From the NCBI GenBank assembly GCA_029251375.1, contig JAQXDL010000049.1, forward strand, positions 434,001 to 498,000: DNA of 64,000 bases, in the 5' to 3' direction. The notes under the pieces are model-generated. The model was not told where the DNA came from and made no database searches. It saw nothing but the letters and a program-made list of their open reading frames with translations. This DNA comes from Pseudomonadales bacterium. Lineage in GTDB: Bacteria; Pseudomonadota; Gammaproteobacteria; Pseudomonadales; Azotimanducaceae. Below, piece after piece: positions 9,043 through 17,174 of this stretch (positions within the stretch are counted from its first letter, which is position 1; every line of letters starts with the position of its first letter). Position numbers and translations under genes: made by a program.

Positions 9043-9822
9043 ATGAAGGGGATAAGTGTGGATGCACGTAGTGTAGAGGGTGAAATCGCACTCATCGTCG
9101 GAGGCGGTCCGGGTATTAGTGCAAGCTGCGCACGGTTGTTCTCAAAACAGGGAATGAGGGTCGCAATCGCAGCGCGTCATCCGGATAAACCCGTATTGAA
9201 TGAACTGGCAAAATCCGATGATATTTCTCTGTATGCTTGTGACGCATCCGATCCTGCAGCAGTAGAGCAACTCTTTGGCCAAGTTACTGAGGAGCTTGGT
9301 ACGCCGCGGTTGGTTGTGCACAACATCGATGGTCGTATGCAAGGAATTTTTCGCAAAGGTGTCGTAGAAGTAGAGCCTGATATGGTCAAATCTGTGCTCG
9401 AGAATTCTGCCTATAGTGCATTTCTAGTTGCCCGCTCTGCGGCTAAGCTGATGCTTGCGCAAGATCTGCCGGACGGTGACCACCGCGGCACAATATTATT
9501 TACTAATGCAAGTGCCTCCCTGAAGGGCTACGCAAATAGCGGTGCTTTTGCGATGGCATGTCATGCCAAGACTGGGCTTGCGCAAAGTATTGGGCGAGAA
9601 CTTATGCCACAAGGTATTCATATCGCTAACATACCCATTGATGCTGCAATTGGCTGGACTCAGCAAGATGGTTCGCGCCAGCATCGACTAGCGGGGACAG
9701 CTGAAAATGACAATATGGCGGATCCAGATCACATTGCGCAGCTGTATTTGCAGTTACATCAACAGCATCGATCAACTTGGGCCTTCGAGGTTGTGTTAAG
9801 ACCTTGGGTTGAAAATTGGTAA
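9043..9822 (+). CDS. SDR-family oxidoreductase lacking the canonical catalytic tyrosine
   Basis: 259 residues. The Rossmann glycine motif is present as VGGGPGISASCARLF (residues 19-33), with an acidic CDAS after beta-4 and the NAG-like position altered to VVHNIDGR. The active-site helix reads GAFAMACHAKTGLAQSIGREL. The lysine is there, but the residue four positions before it is Ala rather than Tyr, so the YxxxK dyad is broken. Some SDR subfamilies with an FAxFxSAK pattern show the same change, so the protein need not be inactive, but its chemistry cannot be assigned. The C-terminus TWAFEVVLRPWVENW is typical in length. Its start codon is 32 bases after the nitroreductase stop. Confidence 0.88.
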   Translation: MKGISVDARSVEGEIALIVGGGPGISASCARLFSKQGMRVAIAARHPDKPVLNELAKSDDISLYACDASDPAAVEQLFGQVTEELGTPRLVVHNIDGRMQGIFRKGVVEVEPDMVKSVLENSAYSAFLVARSAAKLMLAQDLPDGDHRGTILFTNASASLKGYANSGAFAMACHAKTGLAQSIGRELMPQGIHIANIPIDAAIGWTQQDGSRQHRLAGTAENDNMADPDHIAQLYLQLHQQHRSTWAFEVVLRPWVENW

Positions 9823-9874
9823 TCCTGCAAAATCAATACGCAAGAGAAGCAATACAAACTGTAAAGGAGTTAAA

Positions 9875-10744
9875 ATGAAAGGGATAAATGTTCAACCATC
9901 AGGTCAAGCATGTGGCGCCTACATAACCGGCGTTGACCTTTCCAAACCTCTTGATAGCAGCACAATTGTTCAAATCCGTGCTGCATGGATCGAGCATCAT
10001 GTCGTCGCATTTCCGGATCAACACATCACGGATAATGATCTTGAGCGTATTACGCAGTACTTCGGTAGCCTTGGTGACGAACCATTTTTTGTACCGATTG
10101 ATGGCAGTGATCATGTTGTTGCATTGACCCGCCGAGCGGATGAGAAAGCACCTGTGTTTGCTGAAGTATGGCACTCCGATTGGAGTTTTCAGGATCAGCC
10201 GCCGATTGGTACTTGCCTGTATAGTCTCGTTATTCCTCCGGTTGGTGGCGATACTGGGTTTATCAACCAGGAAAAAGCATTGGCAGATATGCCGGCATCG
10301 CTACGCAGTAAACTTGAAGGCCTCAACGCTTTGCATTCGGCGGCCGGTGCCTATGCACCCGAGGGCGCCTATGGCGAAAAAGAAAAAGACTCCGATCGTA
10401 GTATGAAGATTTTATTCTCGGAGAGTGCGCGAGACATTCATCCACATCCTTTTATTAAGATACATCCAGAAAGTGGTCGCGAATCTTTGCATGGTTGTCT
10501 CGGTTATATCGTCGGTATTGAGGGAATGCCGGAGGAACAAGCGAAAGCATTGTTGTATGAACTTTATGAATGGCAGACCCGAGAAGAATTCCAATATACC
10601 CACAAGTGGCAAGAAAACATGTTGGTTATGTGGGATAACAGAAGTGTGTTGCATAAAGCTAATGCGGGCTACGATGGTTACGATCGTGAGTTACACAGGA
10701 CTACGATATCTGGCAATCCAGACTTGTTTCAAAAAGCGACTTGA
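9875..10744 (+). CDS. TauD/TfdA-family Fe(II)/2-oxoglutarate-dependent dioxygenase
   Basis: 289 residues from ATG 9875, which has AAAGGAGT five bases upstream; a start at 9809 would add 22 basic residues and overlap the SDR gene. The 2-His-1-carboxylate triad is visible: WHSD with His100 and Asp102, and distal His near residue 260 in SVLHKANAGYDG. The 2-oxoglutarate-binding arginine follows in ELHRTTISG (about residue 275). The N-terminal GAYITGVDLSKPL is the usual first motif. The family oxidises sulfonates, phenoxyacetates, taurine and other small acids; this member's substrate is unknown. It ends the nitroreductase-SDR-dioxygenase run. Confidence 0.93.
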   Translation: MKGINVQPSGQACGAYITGVDLSKPLDSSTIVQIRAAWIEHHVVAFPDQHITDNDLERITQYFGSLGDEPFFVPIDGSDHVVALTRRADEKAPVFAEVWHSDWSFQDQPPIGTCLYSLVIPPVGGDTGFINQEKALADMPASLRSKLEGLNALHSAAGAYAPEGAYGEKEKDSDRSMKILFSESARDIHPHPFIKIHPESGRESLHGCLGYIVGIEGMPEEQAKALLYELYEWQTREEFQYTHKWQENMLVMWDNRSVLHKANAGYDGYDRELHRTTISGNPDLFQKAT

Positions 10745-10817
10745 TTCGTCTTGTTTTGGCTTCTAACTTCAGTGTTCAAAACGATGATGTTCATAGATCT
10801 TTGTAAGTAAGCTAATC

Positions 10818-10978
10818 GCGCCATCATTGCAATGGCGCTAGAAAACGTGGGGCGTAAAAGTGAATTCTGCGGAGCGATTGCTTTGGGCAATGACTTTCAG
10901 ACGCCACGTTGTAATGTTTCTTTTAGAACGTACTTTTAGACTTTAACGTGCGATCTCACCTAGTGATCTTACCTAGTG
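10818..10978. repeat. Hairpin and 13-bp tandem duplication in convergent spacer
   Basis: A 7-bp stem GCGCCAT/ATGGCGC with a 7-base loop lies at 10818-10838, followed further on by tctcacctagtga/tcttacctagtga at 10953-10978, just before the 3' end of the minus-strand TetR gene. The hairpin has no T-run, so it is not a convincing intrinsic terminator. The rest of the 237-base spacer between convergent genes shows nothing else. Confidence 0.5.
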
Positions 10979-10981
10979 ATA

Positions 10982-11605
10982 TTACTTTGCCTTAAGGCGA
11001 TCACGTACAGGTACAACCAACTCGATCAAATCCGCAATAAGCCGTTTGTTCTTTTGTAGCTCAGCGGGGTTGTTGGTCTGGGCCAGCATCTTTGCCGCGC
11101 CCATCGGCACGGAAATAGTAAAAATATTCAATAGCTCCAGTGGCACGTCTTGATAGCGTCCGGCCAGTTGACTGGCGGTTACCGCATCGTGAATGCTCTT
11201 ACGGAAATCTTGCAGTGCATGATCAAGTTCAGGGTTGTCATAGAAGCCGAGATCCGGATGCATGATGGCATTAAAGCTGGCTGGGTTGTCTAGGGCCCAG
11301 TGAAGATAGCCTTGCCCCATGGCATTAAGCCTGACCCAAGGGTCATCTGTAATTGGCCCAGCGGCAGTCAGCGTTGCTTCCTTTAGACGAGTGTAACCGT
11401 CGGTAGCCATGGCTGTGAGCAGGTGTGTTTTGTTCTTGAAATGCCGGTTTGGTGCGCCATGAGACACGCCCAAATCTCGCGCTAGCCCTCGTAACGACAG
11501 TGCTTCAATGCCTTTCGACTGAATGACAACCGCGGCACGATCAAGCAATGCTTGGCGAAGGTCGCCATGATGATAGGGGGAGCCTGACTGTATTGCTTCA
11601 CTCAT
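10982..11605 (-). CDS. TetR/AcrR-family transcriptional regulator
   Basis: 207 residues. The N-terminal helix-turn-helix reads LRQALLDRAAVVIQSKGIEA, then SLRGLARDLGVSHGAPNRHF (about residues 36-55), then KNKTHLLTAMA, matching TetR_N. The C-terminal ligand-binding domain is helical and resembles the WHG-type TetR C-terminus. Its start codon is 3 bases after the desaturase stop, so the regulator is probably co-transcribed with the desaturase and may control it. It may also control the nearby P450/LLM divergent promoter, where a palindrome is present (inference). No effector can be predicted. Confidence 0.93.
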   Translation of the reverse strand: MSEAIQSGSPYHHGDLRQALLDRAAVVIQSKGIEALSLRGLARDLGVSHGAPNRHFKNKTHLLTAMATDGYTRLKEATLTAAGPITDDPWVRLNAMGQGYLHWALDNPASFNAIMHPDLGFYDNPELDHALQDFRKSIHDAVTASQLAGRYQDVPLELLNIFTISVPMGAAKMLAQTNNPAELQKNKRLIADLIELVVPVRDRLKAK

Positions 11606-11608
11606 AGA

Positions 11609-12544
11609 TTACATACCACGAAGGTCACAACCTTTACGAATTAGTATCGGTCTCAGCTCTCTGAATGCCGCCGGCGTATGCATCAATGGAATGCGTGGAT
11701 ACAGATGGTGGATGACATGATATTGCATGCCTGAAGATCCGATATTACCGAGAAGACTCTTGAAGGCGTTGGTATCCTTGTAACGACCCATTTCGGTGCC
11801 TGGGTGATGCGGCTTCCAGCTAAGGTAGTAGGGGATATATATATTGGCGACTTGCATCGGTATCCACCATAGTAATGCTGCCTCAAGTGCGTACCCAGAC
11901 CACGCCAGTAAGTATAAAATCAGCATATAGCCGACGCGCATAATGATAGCTTCCATCATCACATGCGCCTTGTTGGTTCGAATCAACGCTTCGACGTACC
12001 GATCTTCTTGAGCGCCGCTACCGGGTTGCTTACGTAAAATCACCTTCTTAAAAAACTCCACTCGATTCTTCGCATGAACGTCAAAGTCTGGGTCGAGTTC
12101 TGGGTCGTTGGCATTATTGTGATGTTCGAAATGGGTATACCGTAGATAGCGAAACGGTGCGACGAAGGGAATCAGTGAAACATGCCCTAACAACTCGTTT
12201 AACCATCTTAGTTTATGTCCCTTTCGAGCGATGATGCTGTGCTGTGCATCGTGTGACGGAAGATAGGCTAAGCAGACGTTCAGTACCGCAATTGGAAACG
12301 CGATCCACAGGGGCAAAATACCCATGAACACCAATGGCCAAAGTGATAGCCAAATAAATGTATTAGCGAAACCCCAGACGATGATGCCCAAAGGGAATAT
12401 TTTCATGTACTTCGATGCAATCTTGCGTTCCATGACCTCGAGTTGAGTATCGGTCATGGCATCCCAATTGATATCGGTGCTGTTGTTGTTAGCGTTGGTG
12501 CGATCCAAGCTGCTGATAGTCGACGCTACTTCACCCATACCCAA
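11609..12544 (-). CDS. Membrane fatty acid desaturase / hydroxylase-type di-iron protein
   Basis: 311 residues. Three histidine boxes of the membrane di-iron family are visible: HDAQH near residue 100, HFEHHNN near residue 140, and HVIHHLYP near residue 280. Four or so hydrophobic segments surround them (for example residues 50-90 and 190-230). It would desaturate or hydroxylate an acyl or terpenoid substrate at the inner membrane using O2 and an electron donor. The gene start overlaps the end of the small membrane-protein gene by 19 bases and its stop is 3 bases before tetR, so the three form a tight operon. Confidence 0.9.
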   Translation of the reverse strand: MGMGEVASTISSLDRTNANNNSTDINWDAMTDTQLEVMERKIASKYMKIFPLGIIVWGFANTFIWLSLWPLVFMGILPLWIAFPIAVLNVCLAYLPSHDAQHSIIARKGHKLRWLNELLGHVSLIPFVAPFRYLRYTHFEHHNNANDPELDPDFDVHAKNRVEFFKKVILRKQPGSGAQEDRYVEALIRTNKAHVMMEAIIMRVGYMLILYLLAWSGYALEAALLWWIPMQVANIYIPYYLSWKPHHPGTEMGRYKDTNAFKSLLGNIGSSGMQYHVIHHLYPRIPLMHTPAAFRELRPILIRKGCDLRGM

Positions 12545-12723
12545 CTCCCTCTTAAATGTGCCATCAGACCCAAACAGCCACCGATAACTAAACCGACGGC
12601 AATATTTGGAATACCATCAAAGGAAATGTTTAATGCGGTAAGGGATTGTGCAATCAATGGCGCAAGAAAAGCGATTGAGAAAACAATGGGAGAGAAAACT
12701 AAACCAATAATTTTACCGATCAT
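12526..12723 (-). CDS. Small membrane protein, 65 aa
   Basis: Starts at ATG 12723 with AAGGT eight bases upstream. The product is MIGKIIGLVFSPIVFSIAFL followed by a second hydrophobic stretch ending VGLVIGGCLGLMAHLRG, so two transmembrane helices are predicted with a short loop between them. It overlaps the desaturase start by 19 bases in another frame and is the first gene after the P450 terminator. The overlap, the good ribosome-binding site and the hydrophobic pattern support a real gene. Function unknown; a partner or assembly factor for the desaturase is possible. Confidence 0.68.
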   Translation of the reverse strand: MIGKIIGLVFSPIVFSIAFLAPLIAQSLTALNISFDGIPNIAVGLVIGGCLGLMAHLRGSWVWVK

Positions 12724-12764
12724 TAGCGTTACCTTATTTTTGTCTGCCGGATGAGGGGCGAAAC

Positions 12765-12803
12765 AAAAAGCCCGCTGTCTATCGAAATAACAGCAGGCTT
12801 TTT
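12765..12803 (-). terminator. Intrinsic terminator downstream of the P450 gene
   Basis: AAAAAGCC-c-GCTGT pairs with ACAGC-a-GGCTTTTT around an 11-base loop. On the minus strand it begins 12 bases after the P450 stop codon and ends in a U-run; the symmetric A-run means it may also work on the plus strand. It separates the P450 gene from the desaturase operon. Confidence 0.85.
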
Positions 12804-12815
12804 ACCCAATAAGAA

Positions 12816-14132
12816 CTATGCTTTCTTACGTCTTACTTTAACGGGTAAACGAGTATAGCCATTTACAAAGGAGGAGAAGGTTCGTTCAGGTTCTTCTTGG
12901 ATCTCAATTTTTTCAAACCGTGCCAAAATCTCTTCCCACAGGATGCGTAACTGCAATTCAGCAAGTCGGTTACCCATGCAACGGTGAATACCAAAACCGA
13001 AAGATAGGTGATTCCTTGAATTGGGACGCTCAATATCCAATTCATCTGCATGGTCGAACATTTCCGGATCGCGATTACCTGAGGCATACCACATGAGTAT
13101 TTGATCGCCTTTCTTGATCTGCTTCTCGCCAATTTCACAGTCGTTGTTTGCTGTTCTTCGCATATAAGCAAGCGGTGTTTGCCAGCGGATAAGTTCAGCG
13201 ACCATTTTAGGGATCAGGGCCGGCTTGGCGACTAACTTGTCATACTGTTCAGGGAATTTATTCAGCGCGTATACACTACCCGTCATGCTGTTACGGGTAG
13301 TGTCATTGCCACCAACAATCAACAGCAGCAGGTTACCAAGGTAATTCATAGGCGTCAGGTCCTTGGTGTCCTCGCCATGTGCCAACATCGAAACGAGATC
13401 GGTGCCGGGGTTCTTTAGACGTTCTTGCCAAAGCCCAGAGAAGTATTCAAGACATTCAAGCAGTTCCCTGCGGCGATCGTCTTCAGATTCGATCAGTCCG
13501 CCGGGTTGTGGAATAGCGAAAGTCACATCTGACCAACGTGTCAATTTGCGCCGATCTTCAAAGGGAAAGTCAAACAGAGTGGCGAGCATCATTGTGGTCA
13601 GCTCAATAGAGACGGTATCGACCCAGTCGAAGGTTTCGTCTTCCGGCAGAGAATCGAGAACATTACACGTACGTTCTCGAATCAAGGATTCCATTGCCGC
13701 AAGGTTAGGTGGGGCTACTGCACTGGTGACCGTTTTGCGCTGCACATCGTGTACAGGTGGATCCTGTGCAATAAAGGTGCTGATGTTTAAGGCGCCTTCC
13801 GGTAACTCAGCGTCGACGGGAATACCGAGGGTAATACCGTTAGCGGAACTGAAATTCTGCCAATCGGAGTCGACTCTCTTAATATCCGCATATTTGGTCA
13901 ATGACCAAAATCTGCCGGCCAGTTCGGTTTCGTTGAAGTGAACGGGGTCCTCTGCTCGAAGCCGTTCAAAGTATTCCTGCCAGCGATGCTCGCTCCATAA
14001 CCTTGGGTTTACCGGCAGAATATCCTCGATCGGAACGTCATAGGCAGAAGGAATGGGGCCGCGCACTTCAGCGCCCTCAGCACCGGGACGTGCCTGTTCA
14101 ATTGATGGCTGATCGGATTGAGCTTCACTCAT
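12816..14132 (-). CDS. Cytochrome P450, CYP153-like
   Basis: 438 residues. The haem-binding loop is LSFGFGIHRCMGNRLAELQL with the proximal cysteine near residue 385. The I-helix carries LLLIVGGNDTTRNSMTG and the K-helix ExxR is in MVAELIRWQTPLAYMRRTA. The segments FDWVDTVSIELTTMMLATLF and FPFEDRRKLTRWSDV, together with TPLAYMRRTA, match my memory of CYP153 terminal alkane/fatty acid hydroxylases. CYP125/142-type steroid P450s are the next alternative. No ferredoxin or ferredoxin reductase gene lies nearby, so electron partners must be encoded elsewhere. It is transcribed divergently from the LLM oxidoreductase gene. Confidence 0.93.
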   Translation of the reverse strand: MSEAQSDQPSIEQARPGAEGAEVRGPIPSAYDVPIEDILPVNPRLWSEHRWQEYFERLRAEDPVHFNETELAGRFWSLTKYADIKRVDSDWQNFSSANGITLGIPVDAELPEGALNISTFIAQDPPVHDVQRKTVTSAVAPPNLAAMESLIRERTCNVLDSLPEDETFDWVDTVSIELTTMMLATLFDFPFEDRRKLTRWSDVTFAIPQPGGLIESEDDRRRELLECLEYFSGLWQERLKNPGTDLVSMLAHGEDTKDLTPMNYLGNLLLLIVGGNDTTRNSMTGSVYALNKFPEQYDKLVAKPALIPKMVAELIRWQTPLAYMRRTANNDCEIGEKQIKKGDQILMWYASGNRDPEMFDHADELDIERPNSRNHLSFGFGIHRCMGNRLAELQLRILWEEILARFEKIEIQEEPERTFSSFVNGYTRLPVKVRRKKA

Positions 14133-14267
14133 TATATAGTCTCTTGCTGATTCGTAAGGGGTTGTTTTCTCAACGTTAGGTTGTGGCGTGCAAACGAAGT
14201 GACGAATACGTTGCTAGGCGATGAAAATCTAACGCTTTAAAATATCTGAGGAGGATATTAATACCTA

Positions 14268-14286
14268 ATGTAGTCGATGTCTACAT
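14268..14286. promoter_or_regulatory. Palindromic operator candidate in the P450/LLM divergent spacer
   Basis: ATGTAG-tcgatgt-CTACAT has 6-bp perfect arms and a 7-base centre. It sits in the 331-base spacer (14133-14463) between the P450 gene (minus) and the LLM gene (plus). The spacer also holds a repeated module: gatgtctacatgg at 14275 and gatgtctatgg at 14370, each followed by a TGGACAGCA-type block (14302-14313 and 14381-14392). A TetR gene lies 2.6 kb away and is one candidate binder. No other gene was found in this spacer. Confidence 0.4.
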
Positions 14287-14463
14287 GGAACTAGGTCCAA
14301 ATTCTGGACAGCATACTGGCGCCGAACATCGCTGCAATGAGAGAACGTCGCGAACTGCTCCAAAGCGTTGATGTCTATGGTTCTTGGACAGCAATGCGGG
14401 TTTGTTTCATGGTAGTCTGGTTTGGTTCAGAGGTGAAAATATAACGATGAGGCAAACACAGTG

Positions 14464-15555
14464 ATGAATGAAATTTATACCTCCCGCTTTCCAGAACTGG
14501 GTTTTTATGGACTACCCGGGCACACCCGAACACCGAGGGACATCATTTCGCAAGTCATCGATGCAGAGGAAATGGGCATCGGTAATGTGATGATTTCTGA
14601 GCGCGCGGACTATAAAGAAATTGCCGCGATCTGTGGCGCTTGCGCGGCTGTGACAAAATCTATCTATATAGGCACATCGGGCACTAACCTTAATACGCGC
14701 CACCCTGTCATTACTGCCTCCATGGGTAGTACGTTGAACAGACTCTCAGAAGGACGTTTTGCGCTCGGTCTAGCCAAGGGGTCGCCGTTGCGCTGGAAAT
14801 CTTGGGGATTACCTCACCCTACGTACGAACGAGAGGCCGATTTCATCGAGATAATGCGCAAGCTTTGGTCCGGACAATCAATTGCTGACTATGTTGGTCC
14901 CCTCGGTGAATTTCATAACATGAGTCTTGCGCCTTATATAGATGAAGACATCCCTCTGCTCTATGTTGGTTTTGGTCCTAAAAGTCTTGAACATGCTGGA
15001 CGCATTTATGACGGGGCGCACTTACATACCTTTATGAGTGATGAAGCCTTGTCTAATGCTGTTGGCCAAATTCGAGCCGGCGAGACAGCTGCAGGGAGAC
15101 AGCCAGGTTCTGTGAAGGCGTGGTCAGTGTTTGCAACTGCACACAATGTGTCAGATGAAGTGTATTTAAAATATATCATCGCGCGTCTTGGCACTTACCT
15201 GCAGATACCCGGTTACGGCGATATGCTGGTCGAAATTAATGGGTGGAACCCGGAGATACTTAAACAGTTTAGGTCTTCTCAAGCTGTTAAATCCGTAGGC
15301 GGGTTGATCGATAGCGTGGCGACAATTCAGCAGTTGGCGGAAATTGAGAAGCTCATTCCTGAGCATTGGCGACCAGCGGCGGTCGGTGATGCTAAGCAAT
15401 GTGCCAAACGCTGGTTAGATCAATTTGAAGCCGGTGCCGATGGCATTATCATCCACGCGAGTACCCCGCAGGAGTTCGAGCCGGTGCTGGCCGAATACGA
15501 AAAAATCCGTCCGGCACATCTGTTTGAAGGTAGAACGAATCGTCCCGGTGCATGA
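14464..15555 (+). CDS. LLM-class oxidoreductase, probable F420-dependent (TIGR03857/MSMEG_2249-like)
   Basis: 363 residues from ATG 14464; an adjacent in-frame GTG at 14461 is equally well placed behind a GAGG. The N-terminal ELGFYGLPGHTRTPRDIISQ followed by VIDAEEMGIGNVMISERADY is the pattern I associate with a predicted F420-dependent luciferase-like subfamily. GRFALGLAKGSPLRWKSWG (about residues 98-116) is the family's phosphate/cofactor loop. The fold is a TIM barrel; the enzyme would transfer hydride from F420H2 to, or oxidise, an unknown substrate. F420 dependence is inferred from subfamily likeness and from the F420 genes 45 kb away. It is divergent from the P450 and upstream of an SDR. 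Confidence 0.88.
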   Translation: MNEIYTSRFPELGFYGLPGHTRTPRDIISQVIDAEEMGIGNVMISERADYKEIAAICGACAAVTKSIYIGTSGTNLNTRHPVITASMGSTLNRLSEGRFALGLAKGSPLRWKSWGLPHPTYEREADFIEIMRKLWSGQSIADYVGPLGEFHNMSLAPYIDEDIPLLYVGFGPKSLEHAGRIYDGAHLHTFMSDEALSNAVGQIRAGETAAGRQPGSVKAWSVFATAHNVSDEVYLKYIIARLGTYLQIPGYGDMLVEINGWNPEILKQFRSSQAVKSVGGLIDSVATIQQLAEIEKLIPEHWRPAAVGDAKQCAKRWLDQFEAGADGIIIHASTPQEFEPVLAEYEKIRPAHLFEGRTNRPGA

Positions 15556-15661
15556 CTATACGGTACTTACCGTTGTTAGAATGATTCGTCCCTAGCCAAA
15601 CATCCAAAATAATTAGTTTATCGTTCGCTGAGTTTGCTCGGCATCAACAAGAGAGTGAGAA

Positions 15662-16666
15662 ATGTCAGAAAAAAATCAACCACTTAGATTTGATGGTCAA
15701 GTTGCCCTGGTCACAGGCGCCGGTAGAGGGCTTGGTCGCGAGCATGCGTTGTTACTGGCCTCGCGTGGTTGCAAGGTTGTCGTTAATGATCTTGGTGCTG
15801 CTTACGATGGTTTAGGGGAGCCGACAGGCAAGGTCGCTGACGAAGTGGTCTCGGAAATCATTGCTGCGGGCGGGCAAGCCATTGCCAATTACGACTCCGT
15901 TGAGGCCGGTCAGACAGTCGTTGATGCGGCCATGTCGGCTTTCGGCCGATTGGATATTGTTGTTAACAATGCCGGCATACTTACGCCGGAGGTTTGGTCA
16001 GAGCTGACGCTTGAATCATGGCAACGTACCATCGATATCAATTTGACGGCTGTCTTCTCAATTATGAAGGCGGCTTGGCCGGTCATGGTGGAGCAGCAGT
16101 ATGGAAGGATTATCATGACAGCGTCGCCTGCGATGTACGGCGCAGGCGTTGCTGCCTATGCTGCGAGTAAAGCGGGGGTAGTCGGCCTGGCTAACTCAAT
16201 TCAATTTGAAGCAAAAAAACTTAAACTCGATATTAAATGTAATGTGTTAGTACCTTCCGCCAGTACGCGTATGACAACGGATTTTGGCGAAGCAATTAAT
16301 GAGCGTCGAGTGCAGCAGGGTAAAAAGGCTGTTCGACCAGCGCCCGAGGCTATTTTAGATCGGCTTTCACCTGACAAGGTTTCTGCCATGGTGGTTTGGT
16401 TAGCACATTACGATTGCCAGTCGGAAGCAACGATCCATGAGGCTGGCGCAGGTTTTTTCGCTCAATTACATATGGCGAGGTCAGCTCCCTTGTTTGCAAC
16501 TGAGGTCGAAAAGGTCACGGGTGCACCGATGCCAGAGCATGTTCAAGATGGCCAGGATACCCTGTCAGATTTTGTCGGTGGCGATATGCCGCCTTCAGGC
16601 GATGGTTCTATGGGCGGTCCCAGTGCGCTGGAACAGGTCATGAAACATTTAAAGGCCAACGAATAA
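15662..16666 (+). CDS. SDR-family dehydrogenase, MFE-2-like (R)-3-hydroxyacyl-CoA type
   Basis: 334 residues with AGAGAGTGAG ahead of ATG 15662. The cofactor motif VALVTGAGRGLGREHALLLA (about residues 15-34) and the insert VVNDLGAAYDGLGEPTGKVA are typical of the dehydrogenase part of peroxisomal multifunctional enzyme type 2 and its bacterial relatives. NNAGIL, the catalytic Ser in TASPAMYG and YAASKAG (Tyr/Lys) are all intact. The C-terminal 60 residues are a glycine/proline-rich tail, without the hydratase or SCP2 domains of the eukaryotic enzyme. It probably oxidises a 3-hydroxyacyl-CoA. It lies 106 bases downstream of the LLM gene on the same strand. Confidence 0.92.
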   Translation: MSEKNQPLRFDGQVALVTGAGRGLGREHALLLASRGCKVVVNDLGAAYDGLGEPTGKVADEVVSEIIAAGGQAIANYDSVEAGQTVVDAAMSAFGRLDIVVNNAGILTPEVWSELTLESWQRTIDINLTAVFSIMKAAWPVMVEQQYGRIIMTASPAMYGAGVAAYAASKAGVVGLANSIQFEAKKLKLDIKCNVLVPSASTRMTTDFGEAINERRVQQGKKAVRPAPEAILDRLSPDKVSAMVVWLAHYDCQSEATIHEAGAGFFAQLHMARSAPLFATEVEKVTGAPMPEHVQDGQDTLSDFVGGDMPPSGDGSMGGPSALEQVMKHLKANE

Positions 16667-16705
16667 GATTGTGGCGAGTTGCTAGATCAGCTTTTGGTCT
16701 CGAGC

Positions 16706-16761
16706 TCTTTAGAAAGCTCTTTTTAAATAGCACTTTTTAAATAGCACTGTTTAAACAGCCA
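16706..16761. repeat. Four imperfect 14-bp tandem units
   Basis: Units tctttagaaagctc, tttttaaatagcac, tttttaaatagcac and tgtttaaacagcca run without gaps in the spacer between convergent genes. A weaker fifth unit follows at 16762. No terminator-like GC stem is present; the block is AT-rich. Confidence 0.8.
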
Positions 16762-16764
16762 TCT

Positions 16765-17001
16765 TTAATTAGAATTAAGTATCGTAATCAGTGCTTGTGC
16801 ATTCTCAGCTGCTTGTATGCCTAGCGGCGTTAGATAACCGCCGTCCGCAAGCGTCGTAAGATCTTTTTCGTGGAGACGCTTTATGGCGTCAATACGCGCT
16901 GGGCTGGCATCATGATGAACTTTTAGGCCTTCAGATACATTGTCCAGTCGGTACATGTTGAGTAGTTCGATTTCTTCAAACAGTTCATCAGGTATATCCA
17001 T
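16765..17001 (-). CDS. TIGR02647-family small protein
   Basis: 78 residues. The sequence pattern ELFEEIELLNMYRLDNVSEG, then LKVHHDASPARIDAIKRLHE, then DGGYLTPLGIQAAENAQ and a final LITIL matches a small conserved protein family of gammaproteobacteria (TIGR02647), which has no established function. It is predicted all-alpha and soluble, with a winged-helix-like feel at the C-terminus. It stands alone on the minus strand, convergent with the SDR gene. Confidence 0.85.
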   Translation of the reverse strand: MDIPDELFEEIELLNMYRLDNVSEGLKVHHDASPARIDAIKRLHEKDLTTLADGGYLTPLGIQAAENAQALITILNSN

Positions 17002-17174
17002 TTTTCGCTCCGCTCACACTTGATGTCCGGTCAGACTAGCACAGATTGCATCCTAAAAATCGAAACTGTTACGTGTGTTTTTTAGCAGCGCTAATTCCTC
17101 TGAAATCGGCTTATTAGTACCAAATTATAAGGTAGCAGCTTGCGAATATTCCAAAGCAATACCATTGGCGGCTA

